64,000 nt of DNA from Cenococcum geophilum 1.58 (lineage: Eukaryota; Ascomycota; Dothideomycetes; Gloniales; Gloniaceae), in assembly GCA_001692895.1 (NCBI GenBank), contig KV748203.1, positions 340,330-404,329 of the forward strand, read 5' to 3'. The notes under the pieces were generated by a model. The model saw only the letters and a list, made by a program, of their open reading frames with translations. It was not told the DNA's origin and made no database searches. Made by a program: the position numbers and the translations under genes. Positions 33,801 through 46,550 of this stretch are shown here, piece by piece (position 1 is the first letter of the stretch; each line of letters begins with the position of its first letter).

Positions 33801-35300
33801 ATAGGCGTATTAGCTAGCCCAAAAGGTATTACTAAATACTTAAAGTGGCCGTATTAGGTCTTAAAAGCGGTTTTCTACTTATCCCCTTCTTTAATATGGA
33901 GCCTATAATAGGCGTCTTATAGATCTAGCTTTATAAAGATCTTTACCCTAAATAGTTAATCCAGTATTTTACTAACTAGTAGTAGTGGGTAACGGTTCTT
34001 AATTATAATCTTATTAAGACCGTAATAGTTTATATATAGCCTTATAGTTCTATTTAGTTTTAGAATAAAAAGGATTAGTATACCTACCGGCGACTTACTA
34101 GGCCGGATCTACCCCTTTTCTAGTAACCTATTAAGGTACTCCCGTAGGATCTTAAGCTCTTTACGCAAGAGGTTATAGATAAAAAGGTTCGGTGGTTATT
34201 TACCTTCTTCTAAATTAATTATATAATCGTACTCCAAGTTTTACGATAGGACTTTAGCTCTCCTACCCGAAAATACCCTTAGTAAATCCCTTAGGCCTAC
34301 TAGAATATTTAACAAATTAGGGTCACGTTTGTCCTCTATATTATTATTAGGTAAGTCCTAAAGCTCCCTTAGAATGCTTACGGGTAGTGTTATACGCTAT
34401 AGTAGTTGCTTATATATAGTTGCTACTATATATTAAACCGTTTTATATAATAGCTAGTAGAGGGTAGGGAACTCCTTAACGCAGCGTTTAAGGTACCGTA
34501 GTATATTTTCCGCATATTGCTTAAGCCAGAGTAACCTATAGCGGTTAAAGTATCTTATAAGATCTTTAAGATTACTGCCTTCCTATAATATCTCTGTGAC
34601 TTATCTAGTAGTTCCCTATAGGGTCTCTATTATAGAGGGGTTATTACCTATACTAGGCTCTATACCTATCTTGCTATTAAATAGGGGTTAGATCTAATAC
34701 TCCCTTAGGTATAAAGCGTATACTATTTCGCCTAGGGCTATATTCTCTAGGATGTTCTTTAGGCTTATTAGTAATATACACCTTTTAAATCTTTATTATT
34801 CTACTATTTAAAGGCTTTAGTCTTAAAGCGTATCTTAAAATCTATTTCCGCCAGCTAAGGGTATCTAAGGATAAGGTTATAACTTATAAAGTTAGCCGCC
34901 TAGAAGGGTTACGGGCTAACTACCTTAGTGCGGTTATATATATCGGCTACTAATACTATAAGCTTATAGACACTATATAGTTTAATCCAATACTTATTTA
35001 GAAAGCCTATAATAGGTTTCTATTACCTTTATAATAGGATAAGTTTATACTCTTTTACTAAATTATATTATATAAGATTAATTTTAGCGCTGCTATTATA
35101 TAGTGCTTAGAACTAACATACCTTACCTATAAGGAGTATTATTTTTAGCTTAATAGCGATACGGAGAGTCTCTCCTTCTATATCTTGCCCTAGTTATAGT
35201 TAGGAGAGGTCTATAACTAGGGCTTTTTTTTTTAAATTATTAGTGCAATTATCGCCCTATTTATTTTTCCAATAGGATCTACCTCTAGAGTTTTCTCTTA
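30871..35300 (-). pseudogene. pr-pol of Ty3-4 (RT, RNase H, integrase, chromodomain)
   Basis: On the minus strand the RT is at about 34150-33700. Its box, at about 33723-33745, reads YLDN (second Asp lost). RNase H and integrase follow down to about 31100. A clear chromodomain lies at about 31045-30880: YKVKAILRYKSIKNKL, then FKVK-LG with Trp codons turned to TAG, then ELEDYLNYCEDIL. Stops are frequent. The protease is expected around 35000-35300 but was not pinned down. Confidence 0.8.
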
Positions 35301-37289
35301 ACTTCTTAGAGTGTTCCCGTAAAGGTGCCGGATAGATATTAGGTTAGCCCTAGGAGTCTTTCCTATTATTTAAGGTTCCTAACTTTAACCTTTTTAAAGT
35401 TCTCTTTAAGAACGGCTTCTTTAAAGGTTAGGTCTACCCTATATTACTATTAAAGTACCCGCGCTTTTAGTAACCCCTTAGCTTCCTACTAGAAGAGGTC
35501 TGGTTTCTTACTATATCTTTAGCGTTTAGAACTGCTTGTTTAAAATCCGTATATATAGTAATCCGTATATATAGTAATCCGTAATAGGGCTCCCACGCAC
35601 TTTATTTTATTATAAATTACTAGCTTAATTCTAGCTTAAATAAACCCAATCTTTTCCTTTTTATAGATACTACCGTTCTTATTTTTAAAGGGCTCTAGAT
35701 CTATTTACTAAGTATAAGTTTCTATAAAGTTTATAAACTAGCGGAAGTTATAGCGGTCTAGTTATATCCCATTCTAGAATAGCTCTATATTATTATATTA
35801 TATAATATATAGATCTTAAGTCTATTTCTTTAAAAAGGTTTATAGCTATAGCTATATAGTAATTTGCTTTTTATTAAGCTGATTAAGTATAATCTAGTTT
35901 AGTAATTAGTCTTTAATCTTGCTAATAATCTAGCGTATATGCTCTTTAGTATTATCTCGTATTATTAGCATCTTAAAGAAGTTATTTACCTTACAAACCT
36001 AATTATCTAACTGCTGGGTATTAGGTTAATAGCGGAGTTCTAAACTACTAAAGGCCTTAGCCAGTTAGTCTATATCCTTTTTCCGTTTATAGCGTAGATA
36101 ACTCTCTAAGTCTTCTATACCTCCTTAGGTAGATACTAAATAGCTCCTAAAAAGCCCTTAGCCTTAACTAGGTTATAAAAGAATTTACCTAGCTTAGATT
36201 AGACCCTACTAGATCTAGATTTACCCTTAAAGGGTTCTAATATATTTATTAGTAGCTTCCTCCTATATAGCTTCTAAGAGCCTTATAATAGCTTCCTAAT
36301 ATCTATATTAAAGGAGATTAGTATAAGGCTCTTAACCTTCTAAACTTAGGCCTAGGGAGGCTCCTACTATAGAGGTAGTATTAGTACTAGTAGCTAGTAT
36401 AGGCTTAGGTCTTAAGTTAGTAATTAGCTTATAAGCAGTCTGTGTACTACTACTATGCTAATTATAGGCCGGTGGTCTTCCGGGAGGGTTCTAGTTGGTT
36501 CCCTAGTTAGACGCGTTAGTATATTCCTTTAGCATTTTTAGCTTAAAGGAAGATCTTAAATTTACCTTTAGCGCTTAATCTTTTAATTAGCCTAGGTAAG
36601 GCTAGAGGGGTTTTAGCTACTTTTTAATAGTATTATAACCGTTATAGAGGGTATCTGTATTTTCCTTAGCGTTGTTAGTAACTATAGGTATGCGAGAGTC
36701 TTTAAGCTCCTAGAGCATCTATATTAGGAAAAAATTTAGCAGCATTTCGCCAGCATTTTTAGCATTTTGTAGCATTTCGTAGCATTTAAAACAGACTATA
36801 TACATTAAGCAGCATCTAGGCAGCTATATATATATATTATATATAAAAAATTATTTTTAGATAGATAATTGGATATAGTATATTATATAATATACTATAT
36901 ATAATTATCTATCTAAAAACATTTTTTTTATATATAATATATATATATAGCTGCCTAGATGCTACTTAATGCGTATAGTCTGTTTTAAATACTACGAAAT
37001 GCTGCGAAATGCTAAAAATACTGGCAAAATGCTGCTAAATTTTTTCCTAACGTAGGTATTAGGGCTTGTTTAGCTATCTTACCCAAAGGGTTATATTATC
37101 GCAATCTCTTACTATTAGAGGGACCTTCCTGCCTTTATACGACGGCTTTTTATAAGGTATCTATAGAGTTTCCGTTTAGGTTATTATAAGATTTTAAGGG
37201 AGGATAGTAGTTATAAATAAAAGATATAAATAAATAATCTGGTCCTTAAAGCCGACTACCCTTTTAAAAAAAAGTAGGAAGGATTTAAA
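35301..37289 (-). pseudogene. gag region and 5' leader of Ty3-4
   Basis: By position this is gag, between the right-hand 5' LTR and the protease. The frame is badly decayed and I could not identify a capsid or zinc knuckle with confidence. The fold-back MITE at 36727-37047 sits in its 5' part. A tandem doubling of GTATATATAGTAATCC occurs at about 35547-35582. Confidence 0.5.
36727..37047. mobile_element. Fold-back MITE (321 bp) in Ty3-4
   Basis: Two arms of about 158 bp (36727-36885 and 36890-37047) are near-perfect reverse complements with almost no spacer, so the strand can form one giant hairpin. The ends are GGAAAAAATTTAGCAGC and its complement, with TA on both sides (36725-36726, 37048-37049), which suits a Tc1/mariner-type target. 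The arms contain repeated AGCATTT motifs and keep CA/TG steps that the host element has lost. It has no coding capacity, so it would need a transposase from elsewhere. Confidence 0.85.
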
Positions 37290-37506
37290 TATAAGGGGAT
37301 CTTATAGATATAGGGCTATAAGGACACAATTATAGAATAGGATAGATTAGTAAGAGAGATAAATCCTTAAGGAGGTAAGGCCTCTAGGATTGTAGAGACT
37401 ATATACTATAGGTATATACCTTTAGTACGTAACTAGTGACTATCTAAGGGGTGTTTAGGGGTTGTCCTAAGGGCAACCTAAGGTGTCCGCAATAATATCC
37501 CTTATA
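37290..37506 (-). repeat. 5' LTR of Ty3-4 (217 bp)
   Basis: It starts TATAAGGGGATC, ends ATCCCTTATA, and is followed by CTTTC. The sequence just inside it (TTTAAATCC on the element strand) is shared with Ty3-6a at the same position and may include the primer-binding site. Confidence 0.93.
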
Positions 37507-37511
37507 CTTTC

Positions 37512-39638
37512 TTAGCTTATATTTTATTTTCTATAAGTTATCTTTCTTATTTATTAGTTTAGTATAGCGTCTAATATTCCTAGTTTTCTTTATAACTGTA
37601 TAGGGCCTAAGCCCTCTATAGTTAACTTAAATAGGTTACTATTAGCTTCCTAGGTCTTTAATATAGGTGGCGTAATATAACTAGTTTAGGGGCGGCGTAG
37701 TATATAGATCTATTACGGGTTAAACTATATATCTTTCTTAAAGGCCTAGTCCTTACGTATAGTATCTGCCTAATAAATAGTATTAATCTAGGGCTGTATA
37801 AGGTTTTCTATTATAATACTAATTTCTTTTATAAAAGGAGGGGTTAGGGGTAGAATTTTAGGCTAGATAAGCCGCCTACTTTATATATTAAGCTATAAGC
37901 CTAAATAGGCTAGCTATTTTCTTTTTAAGATTATATTATAGCTTCCTAGGTCTATAATAAGGATGGGAATATTATACTGCCTTTATCCATTAATACGGAG
38001 GTAAATTTATAAGATAGTTATAATAGGTAGCCCTATTCGCCCATTATATTTATAAATAGGAATTAGTTTAGGCAGTTCTTTAATAAGTATATTTAAAAAG
38101 TTAGCCAGCTTTATAGTATACTAGGTATCTATTAAAGTAAAGGCATTTACTCTAAAGTTAGCTAAAGTAAATGTTAAAACTTAATATTTATTACGGAATA
38201 AAGTATAAGAGATAGTATAGCTTCTTTTACTAATTAGCTAACCTAGATTAACATATAATATATTAATCCCTTTTAACCCTAAAGAGGAGTTTTCTTTTAG
38301 AGTTCCTCTTTTTCTAACTTTATACTATTTTCCTGGATTAATAGAACCTTATCTACTTTTATATTTATTAGGTAATTATTTATATAATAGCCTTTCTAAC
38401 TATAAAAGAAGTAAGCTCCTTAATTACTAAGGGCCTATATATAGGGGTTGCTATATATAACCCGAGTATTTATTAAACTTATAGTAGAACTAGCCGTATA
38501 GCTAGCTACTAAATTAGTAGTAGGCTATACGGGTAGTACTATAGGGGTTACTAATTATACTAGGGCATTGCAGGCCGTTCTTATATTACTTATAGTCTGA
38601 TTTAAAGGGTTTCTAGCTTTATACTATTTAGCACGTGCCTTAATTTAGCGAAGGCCTTAGTTAATAGCTAAGCACTAGTCTATAAGTTCCTTTAGCGTTT
38701 ATATAGTAGTAAAAACTAATAGTATAGCTCGCTATAGGTTTAGGGTAAGCTTATTAAATAGGGTTAGTATTAGATCTTCCTAGGGAATTTAAGCCTAGCT
38801 AGCTAGGTATAAAAAGCGGGTCTAAAAAGCTAAAAATGTCTCTATTATTTTCATATTTAGGCTTTTATAATTAAGTTAGGCGTTTTATACTTTAAAGGGG
38901 TCCTTATAAATAGAAGATAAGTAAATAATTATCTTTTCTTTAGAGAGGAAGGGATTTACTAAGTCCTATGCGTATTGCGGACGTAGGTGCGTTTATATAT
39001 CCCTACCGGTACGGCCGAAGACGTAAGCTATTTTAGCCTAAGTAGTAGGGAAGTAGTCCGCATTAACTTTAAGCTTATTTTATAATTAAAGCTTCCAATT
39101 ATTAAATATAGGGTTAGTTCTATCTATAAGTAATAGGGGGTTTATAACCTTCGCGAATCGTAATAATACTAATACTATATATTAGGCTAGGGTCTTAAGG
39201 ACTATAGTAAGTCTTTAGGTGTTTAATAACTCTTTACTAGATATAGGGGGTTCTCTAGCTTTAAGCAGCTCTTAAAGTTATTTAATTTTAGTATTAGCTA
39301 CTATAAGCTCTACCTAAGAGTTTGAGTTAGTTGCTATTTTACTATTAGAGGTATTTAAGGGTCCTATAGCTGCTTTACCGGCCGCTATATTTCTTAGTAT
39401 AGTAATATAGTTATTAGGGTAACTTCTAGTAGAATTATATAGGGGTTCTAGCCTATGCGTATTCTATAGGTCTTATTATTCTTTTTTATTCTTTTAGTTC
39501 TATTCTATTCTTTAAGTTTTAGTAATAGTCTTTAGGTCTATTTCTATATTCTATTCTTATTTATAGTCCTATAGATATATTTAAGTTCCTTTTTAAGAAG
39601 AAGAGTAGAGGAGCTTTAGATAATATTAGCGACTTAGT
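37512..39638 (-). pseudogene. protease and gag of Ty3-3
   Basis: It continues Ty3-3 upstream of the Ty3-4 insertion. A zinc knuckle remnant on the minus strand at about 38430-38385 keeps the spacing of CX2CX4HX4C, but its Cys and His codons are now Tyr. Capsid-like sequence follows toward 39300. No start codon can be assigned. Confidence 0.6.
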
Positions 39639-39890
39639 TAATTAAGGCATGAGTACGGTAAGAGGGACGCGTAAGCCTATATAATTAATAGTTTATAAAT
39701 AAGGATCTAAAGCTAAAGAAAGAAAAGGAGACGGAGGGTAGCGCCGCTTAACGTTGTATATAATCCTCTAGTTATATAACGGCAATTATTTATAACTATA
39801 TAAAACTGTCTATAACTGTCCGCTATAATCTACTAATATCTATTAGCTACAATCTACTAGTTTCTACTAGTTTTTACTAGCGCCGTAATA
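39639..39890 (-). repeat. 5' LTR of Ty3-3 (about 252 bp)
   Basis: It has the same layout as the Ty3-2 LTR (an AAGCTAAAGA block, and the end GCGCCGTAATA against GCGCCGTTACA). The right boundary before ACTAG is firm. The left boundary is estimated. No partner LTR exists in the window. Confidence 0.6.
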
Positions 39891-39919
39891 ACTAGAAACT
39901 TAGCACTAGTAATTAATTA

Positions 39920-41109
39920 GAGTATTCCTCCTCTTAGAATTAGATCCAAAAAGATTTGCAATAGCTATGCATTAAAAATCCTAAAATTTAAAGAAAATCA
40001 CGTAGTTAAGAAGGCCTATATAGAAGAGATCAATAAGGATAGGGATGAATTAGCTAGTTCTAGTTCTAGTTCTAGCCCTAAAAACTCTACTATAAGGCAC
40101 TTTCTACAGCTAAAAACTTAACTACTATCTCTAGCCTTAGAGTCCAGTAACTAATTTAAAATTAGAAAATAGAGAGAATCTCTCTAAAGTAGTAAAAACC
40201 GTAGTCTCCCCCTATTTCTGCATTCTTTTCTATCTTTAGGGGTAGTAAAGAAGAAGCTGTACAAGAATATTTAAGACTAGTAGAAAATCTACAGGAATCC
40301 CTAGAATGGGATTTAGTAGATATATACTATATAGATGGCTCTAAAGATGGTAAATTAAGTATAGTAGCTATATATAAAATAGGGGAGAGAAATAGGATTA
40401 AATACGCAATAAATTGGAATCTAAGGCCTTATATAGAAAGTATAGACGTAGAACTTTACGTAGTCTATAGGGCCCTAAAATATCTAAAATAATAAAGATT
40501 AGAAGAGAAATAAGTTTATATCTTTATAAATAGCTAAGTAGCTATTAAAAGATTATAGCTTAATTCTCTTATAGGGGGGCAAGAACTAGTCTTTAAAATT
40601 ATATAAAGCTGCTCCTATTTAGCTAGTAAGGGTATCTTTATTAACTTCTATTGGGTTCCTAGCCACTTAGAAATCTATAGAAATAAAATAGTAGATAAGC
40701 TAGCTAAAAAGGGCCTTTTTAGAAAAAAAGTATAATCTTCTTATATATCCCTAGCCTATATAGGGAAAGCAGTAAGAGAAAAGATACTAGGATAGTAGAA
40801 AAATAATTAGCAATAAAAAAAATAAAGGAAAATACTATACTAGGATCTCTAGAGGAAACTACTTCTTTTCTCTTAAAGCACCTAAGGATAAATATCCTAA
40901 AAGGCTCTAATTAGCTTTCTTTTAACTAAAACTAAGAAAAGGCTTCTTTAAGTCCTTTTTTAGGACAATAGGGATAGATAAAGAAGGTAAATGCTTTAAG
41001 GACTATAGCGCTATATAGATTTCTAAGCACCTATTACTAGAATATAGACTATACTAGGAAGAAAGAAAAGAAATATAAAGATAACTAAGCTTTTTTCTCT
41101 CCCTAAAGA
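39920..41109 (+). pseudogene. LINE-2 ORF2 3' part: end of RT, RNase H, C-terminal region
   Basis: The end of RT contains KFKENHVVKKAYIEEINKD and a Ser repeat (about 39985-40085). RNase H is at about 40325-40740: DGSKDGK with the first catalytic Asp, ELYVVYRALKYL, and the typical end VPSH-EIYRNKIVDKLAKKG. A CFKDY...T-KHLLLEY segment at about 40990-41060 is the decayed C-terminal zinc finger. RIP is milder than in the surrounding Ty3 elements. The last codons lie beyond Ty3-5, at 58261-58350. Confidence 0.8.
41105..41109. repeat. Target-site duplication of Ty3-5, left copy
   Basis: AAAGA here; on the right AAAGA is at 58261-58265, one A after the LTR end at 58259. The extra A can be a run-length change in the A tract. 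Confidence 0.7.
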
Positions 41110-41359
41110 TATAATAAAGCCTTATAGCAGGAACTATGGTAAACATATTAATAGGCTGGGTATATAGGTAAATAAGAAGTTAATAACGTAATAATAACTA
41201 GTAGAGTGGTTGCCTAATAGATTAACTCTAATTATATTCTAAGATTTACTATAAAGGAGAGAACTATTTAGGTAGGGACTGTGGTCCTTTAAATATACAA
41301 CTATATTTTTAAGAAATCCCCTTTATACGTAAGGTACGTGTTATATATATTATATATAC
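41110..41359 (-). repeat. Ty3-5 left (3') LTR, first 250 bp
   Basis: It starts TATAATAAAGCC (originally TGTAACAAAGCC). Ty3-6a enters after TATAC at 41355-41359. With 48077-48246 it makes a 420-bp LTR, the same length as the solo copy and the right LTR. Confidence 0.92.
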
Positions 41360-41584
41360 TATAAGGTGAGGATATAAATAGGGAGTCCAATGATAGAATA
41401 ATAGGTATATTGTATAAACAGAGACGAATCCTTAAGGGAAAAGGAGGAGTCTATATGCGAGGTAGGAAGAGTTTTCCCTAGGTATATGCAGAGCACGTGC
41501 CTTACGGGCGAGTTACCCCTAGGTTGCCCTAGGGTCGCCTATACCTTACAGCTATATAACTATCTACTTAGGTTTTACCTAACA
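41360..41584 (-). repeat. 3' LTR of Ty3-6a (225 bp)
   Basis: It starts TATAAGGTGAGG and ends GGTTTTACCTAACA. It pairs with 47847-48071. Confidence 0.94.
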
Positions 41585-42300
41585 ATGCCCCCCCCTTTAA
41601 AAAGGGTCGTCCCCAATCCTTTATATGCTTAAGCCTTAATAAAACCCTATAAAAAACCTTAGTAAGGAAAAAATTTGGAGGGAAAAGAGCGTCTTAATTT
41701 TGCGTATAGAGAGACGGGTGGTATACGTACGCGGCGTAAAGATGTTAAGGAACTTTAACCAGCGGTTAAAGTTGTCTAATTAGTTAGATTTGCCTTACTA
41801 AGACTCCCCTACATTTAACTAAGCTAGTAGCGATTTTATATACCCGGTATAGAAAATCCTAATTAGTCTATTTAATAGGTAGAGCTAGTGGAGCTTAATA
41901 TTGTCGCCTAAATTTAGTAGACCAGAAATATTCCAAAAGCTCGCTTGTATAGGTAGGTCGCTAGTACCTCGCAGGTTAGTTATAGGTTACTTATATATAG
42001 CTAGGTTTAGGACAATAAGGCTATATGCCTATTAAATCCGCCGCTAACCTATACTTTAGCCTTACGCGTTATCTATAGCATATACGTGGAATAGTGTGAG
42101 TTATTAGTATAGGTTGCCACTAGCGGGTTACTAGTAGGTCGTAGATCCTAGTTAAATGGACTCCAGTTATAAATAGGCCTATTCTTTAATATATAAACAA
42201 TTTGCTTAGCTAGTATAGAGTAATAAACTAGGTCTAGGAAGGGTGCTTTTTAAATTAAGCTTTATTACTAGTATACGCTATAGCCTCGCCTGCGAGTTAT
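41585..42300 (-). other. Ty3-6a 3' untranslated region
   Basis: It begins with the polypurine tract. The rest has no recognised domain. It shares the short block AACCTTAGTAAGGAAAAAAT (near 41660) with the equivalent region of Ty3-4 (near 28662). Confidence 0.5.
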
Positions 42301-45300
42301 AGTAATTATTACTTATTCTTTAATCCCTTAAGACGTCCTCTGTTCCGCTTTAATGTAGGTTATATTTTAATAGCGGCGCTTACTTTTCGCCTGCGCTTTA
42401 GCTATAAGGCTAGGGTGTTCCACTTACGGTACTCGTCTAGTAGTTATTAATAATTCTTAAGTTCTGTCTTGTATTTCTATTTATTATACTTATTTAGCCA
42501 TCTTAGCTATTTAATAAGGTACTATAGTTGTCTAGCACAATCCTAGTAGGTAACGATTACTTTTACTTCCTAGCTGCCTTTTTTAAGCTCTTTTACTACT
42601 AGGGGTTAAAACCTAGGGCGTAACCTATAAGGCTCTAGTAAGGAGATATAGAAGACTAGATAGAGCCGTACTATAGTAGGCAAGAGCTCTAGCTTATATA
42701 CTTACTGCCCTACGCGCTCTAAGATCTAAAACGGTCCTATAAACTTGTAGTTAAGCTTTTTATAGGGACGTTTTATATAAATGTTCTTAGAGGAGAGTAG
42801 GACTTATTTACTAACGGCGAAGTGTTTAGCTAGGTGGTGACGATTATAGTATTTTACCTAAAGCTTTTAGGCGTGCATTATTAACGCCGCCGCTACCTTA
42901 TATATAAGGCGCAGGCGTTATAGATATATCTCTACAAGTTAGACATTCGTTAACTTAGACCCCTCCCTACCTTATTAGGCGTCTTAGACGCTGTCCAAGA
43001 CTCTATTTAGGACGTTTAGTAGCTAGCTATAGGCGAGCTTAATAGGGGAATGCTTTATTATAGTATGGACCTTAGAGTTATAGGTAAAGGCTGCTTCTTT
43101 AAGTAGGAAGGCCTAATTAGACTATTTCTAGTTTGTAAATATACGTAGGTATACCTTAAGCTCCTAGTTCTAACGCTCCGTCTAACTATCTATCTGTGGG
43201 TAGAATGTAGTGCTAAGTTTATGTTAAACGCGGAGATGGTAGTATATAGTGCTTTAGTACTTACTTATAAATACATTACCCTTATTAGAGATAATATTAT
43301 CTAAAGGCCCTATTTGTGTAAAGACTCTAAATAAGAGTTCTACGAGTTGCGTAGCATTAATTATTTTATATACTAGATAGTAGCGTATTAGCTTTATAAA
43401 ACGGTCTATAAGGATAAGAACGGAGTTATACTCTACGCTATTAGGAGTCTTAGACTCTAGGAGATCCGTAATAAAGTTAAGTAAATAATGCCACTAGGCT
43501 TAGGTAGGGGCCTAGAGAGGCTACAGCTCACTATAGGGTTTATAGTAGCGCGATTTAGAGCGTTAGTAGGTATTGTAATTATCTAGGTATTTGTGGAGGT
43601 TCTAGGTAAGGCCGTTCTAAGTATACTTTCGCGCGATTACCTTAAAGGTATAGTTAAAACTATAGTAGCCGCCTATAGGATTGTTATAATTTCGCTTAAG
43701 GATCTCCTATTATAGTAGTATATAATTTAGTACCTAGACCTTATTATTTTGCCTTAGAAGTCCTTAATTATTAAGGGTATAGTCCTTATTACTGGCGGGA
43801 ATTTATTTTTAGGTTAACTAATTATATATAGAGCGTGTAAAGGCGTCCCTTTTTATATTTTATAAATAAAATTAACTAGTAACTTAGGGGGGTGTTCTGT
43901 AAACGCCGTTTTAGTTCAGGCAGCTACTACTACCTCTTGCCATGGCACGAGACTTTATGTAAAGTTGGTGCTAGCGAAGTAATATATAATATATAGGTGA
44001 CTTACTAGGTCGTTGCGGGGGACCGTAGCCTAGGCTAAGGGGTCTTCCCTAGGGTTAAGCGCTATTAAGCCAGTTAAGGTAGTTTTAAAGAGAATAGTAG
44101 GACACTCTGGTTCGCCAGCGCTAAGTTTATAAGGGTCGCTCGTATACTACATACATGCTACTTACTGGTTTAGTATAGTAGCACTAGGGCCGCCTATAAG
44201 GCCTATAACCCGTAACTTTTACTGTAATATAGATAGTATAGTATTAAGGATTATCCTCTTACTACTATCTTTAAAGCCTTTAGTATAATCCGGGCGCTAA
44301 AATAGTATATTAGTAGAATTTATCTTGCCTAGCTTATATTTAATCTTAAAATTAAACTTAGCTAGTTCCTTAATATACCAGGCCTGGCGAGCAGATAAGC
44401 TTTTATTGGTTATAAAGTACCTAAGATTATTATAATTGTAGAGCACGCGCGTTACATACGCGGCGTATTTAAGGTAATGGCGCTATATCTTAAAGTATTG
44501 CACTACAGCGAGTAGTTCTTTATTATGCGTATTATACTATACTTTTAGGCTAGTAAGCTTCTAACTGCAATAAGCAATTAGGTGCTAGTGGAGTTAATCT
44601 CTTTACCCTAAAGGCTGCAGAAGTATACCGCTATAGGCATAATTAGAAGCGTTAGTAATTACTATTAGGGGTAGATTAGGGTTGAAGTAGCGAAGTAGAG
44701 GAGCCTATATAAACGCAGCGCGTAGCTTACGGAACGCCTACTACGCGTCGTCAGGCTAGGACCAGGGTTAATACCATTTAGTAGGCCCTTTTAACTTACG
44801 CTTCTTCTTTCTCTCCCTATCTAACGTTAGGTCGCGATGTGCCTATATAAGATATACATATAGGGGGTATACGGTATCTAAGTAGTTTTAGATAAATTGC
44901 CTATAGAAGTTAGCAAAGCTAAGGAAGACCTAGATATCTCTATAGGACTTAGGCTTAGGCTATTTCTTAATAGCTTTTACGCGGTTAGGGTCTATTATAA
45001 TACCCCTAGGGGTAATAATAAAGCCTAGGAACTTAACGTTTTTAGTATAAAAGATGTATTTTAATAGTTTGGCGTATAGGCCCTAAGCGCAGAGCTATTG
45101 CAGTACCTGATTAACGTGCTTAACGTGCTTATCCTCGTTATTTAAATAAATGAGAATATTATCTAGGTAAACTACGCAGATAGTATTTACTAGGGTTTCT
45201 AGAGCTTTATAAATATAGCTCTAGAAAGTTATAGGGGCGTTAGTAAGATTAAAGGGCATTACTAGGTACTTAAAGTAACTATAGCGTGTCTTAAATATAG

Positions 45301-46550
45301 TCTTCTATTCGTCTCCCTTTTTAATATAAATCCTATAGTACGCATTATAAAGATCTAGCTTTATAAATATCTTCGCATAGCTAAGCCTATTAAAGAGCTC
45401 GCCGACCAGCGGTAGGGGGTACCGATTTTTAATTGTAATCTTGTTTAGGCGTCTATAGTTAATATATAGCCGTATTATACCGTCTGCTTTTAGCATAAAA
45501 AGGATGGGCGCTCTAGTAGGCGACTTACTGGGCTTAATCTAGCCTTTTTTAAGAGCACTATCTAGGTACTTTTATAGGATTTATAACTCTTTCTATAAGA
45601 GGTTATAGAGGGGTATTTATAGTGGCGTCTTACCTTCTTTTAAGTCAATCGTATGGTTGTACTTAGAGTTCTATAGTAGTATACTTGCTAGCTTATTAAA
45701 GAAGATATTAATTTCCTCCTTATATACCTCTAGTAGGCTAGGGGCTACAGAGGTTAAAGCGACTATTATATAGTAGTGTGCTTTTAGGAGCTAGTAGAGA
45801 GAAGGGTGCGGCTAATATACGTTTTATAGGTATGCTTATATAGAGAGTATATATAGCTCTACTGTAGTATACTTAATAGTTTTAGGGTTTTAATTACCTC
45901 CCCCTTACGTATAGGTGATCTGCGCTGGCACCGGAGGGTCTCTATAGGTACTTGCTGCCAGTGACGGTAGGTCCTTTACTATATTTATAACCGGTATTTC
46001 TATGTCTAGAGGGTCTGCATAGGTACTCGCTGCTAGTAATAATAGGTCCTCTATTATATTTACAACCGGCATAAAAAAGGAGTTTTCTAGCTATAGCGAA
46101 TAGACTGTTTTGCTAGCCTTAATATCTACTAAAAGAGCGTTAAGGGTGACTATCTAGAGGTGTCTGGGGTCTAAAGTACCCTAGATAAACTATCTAGAAC
46201 GGAAGCTAATTAATAGATCTGCTTCCGCGAGCTAATCCTATCTAAGAACTATATTATAACTATTAAATAAGCCGCCCTAAAAGGTCTGCTGGCTAATAGT
46301 GCGAGAGGTACCCTAAGAGTTGCTAGTGGTAACTATTAGATTATAAGCATCCTAAATTATTATCTAGTTGCTATTAAGGAAATATATAATAGGTTTACAT
46401 AAACGTAGCGCGTAGCGTATAGGTAGGTTAAACCTATAGACAATATCTTAATTAATAAGGTTAATTTAGCACCTATTATTATATAAAGTATATAGGCGGA
46501 CTTCGCCCTAGGGCGTATTTATTACAATATATACTATAATACATTTCTTC
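42301..46550 (-). pseudogene. pr-pol of Ty3-6a (RT, RNase H, integrase, chromodomain)
   Basis: On the minus strand the RT is at about 45640-45100. A stop-free stretch at 45496-45305 carries the core (RRLNKITIKNRYPLPLV, then AKIFIKLDLYNAYYRI). The catalytic box, at about 45141-45170, reads YLDN. RNase H and integrase follow down to about 42800. A chromodomain-like segment lies at about 42550-42400 (YLIK-LRWLNKYNK, then LLDEY). The leading part of RT matches Ty3-6b (60830-60978). Stops are common elsewhere. Confidence 0.82.

Larger units (their letters stand above)
28285..37506 (-). mobile_element. Ty3-4: complete large Ty3/gypsy chromovirus (9222 bp), minus strand
   Basis: It has two 217-bp LTRs with complementary ends (TGTAAGGG...CCCTTACA before RIP), an exact 5-bp target duplication, and a C-rich (polypurine on the minus strand) tract at 28502-28520. 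RT, integrase and a chromodomain read on the minus strand. It is about 3 kb longer than Ty3-2. A 321-bp fold-back MITE accounts for little of the excess; most of it is the 2.3-kb region between chromodomain and 3' LTR. Confidence 0.93.
25031..39890 (-). mobile_element. Ty3-3: Ty3/gypsy element, 3' end missing, interrupted by Ty3-4
   Basis: This minus-strand element is related to Ty3-2 but much more degraded. Its own sequence is 25031-28284 (chromodomain back to protease) and 37512-39890 (protease/gag and 5' LTR). Ty3-4 is inserted between, with the CTTTC duplication at 28280-28284 and 37507-37511. The left end, with the 3' LTR, is lost where LINE-1 ends. Confidence 0.85.

Noticed and set aside
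36887..36890. Origin or centromere-like function for the AT-rich palindrome centre
   Set aside because: The palindrome is fully explained by a fold-back MITE with TA duplication.
45305..45496. Independent small gene on the minus strand
   Set aside because: The frame is real coding sequence, but it is just a stop-free stretch of the Ty3-6a reverse transcriptase.
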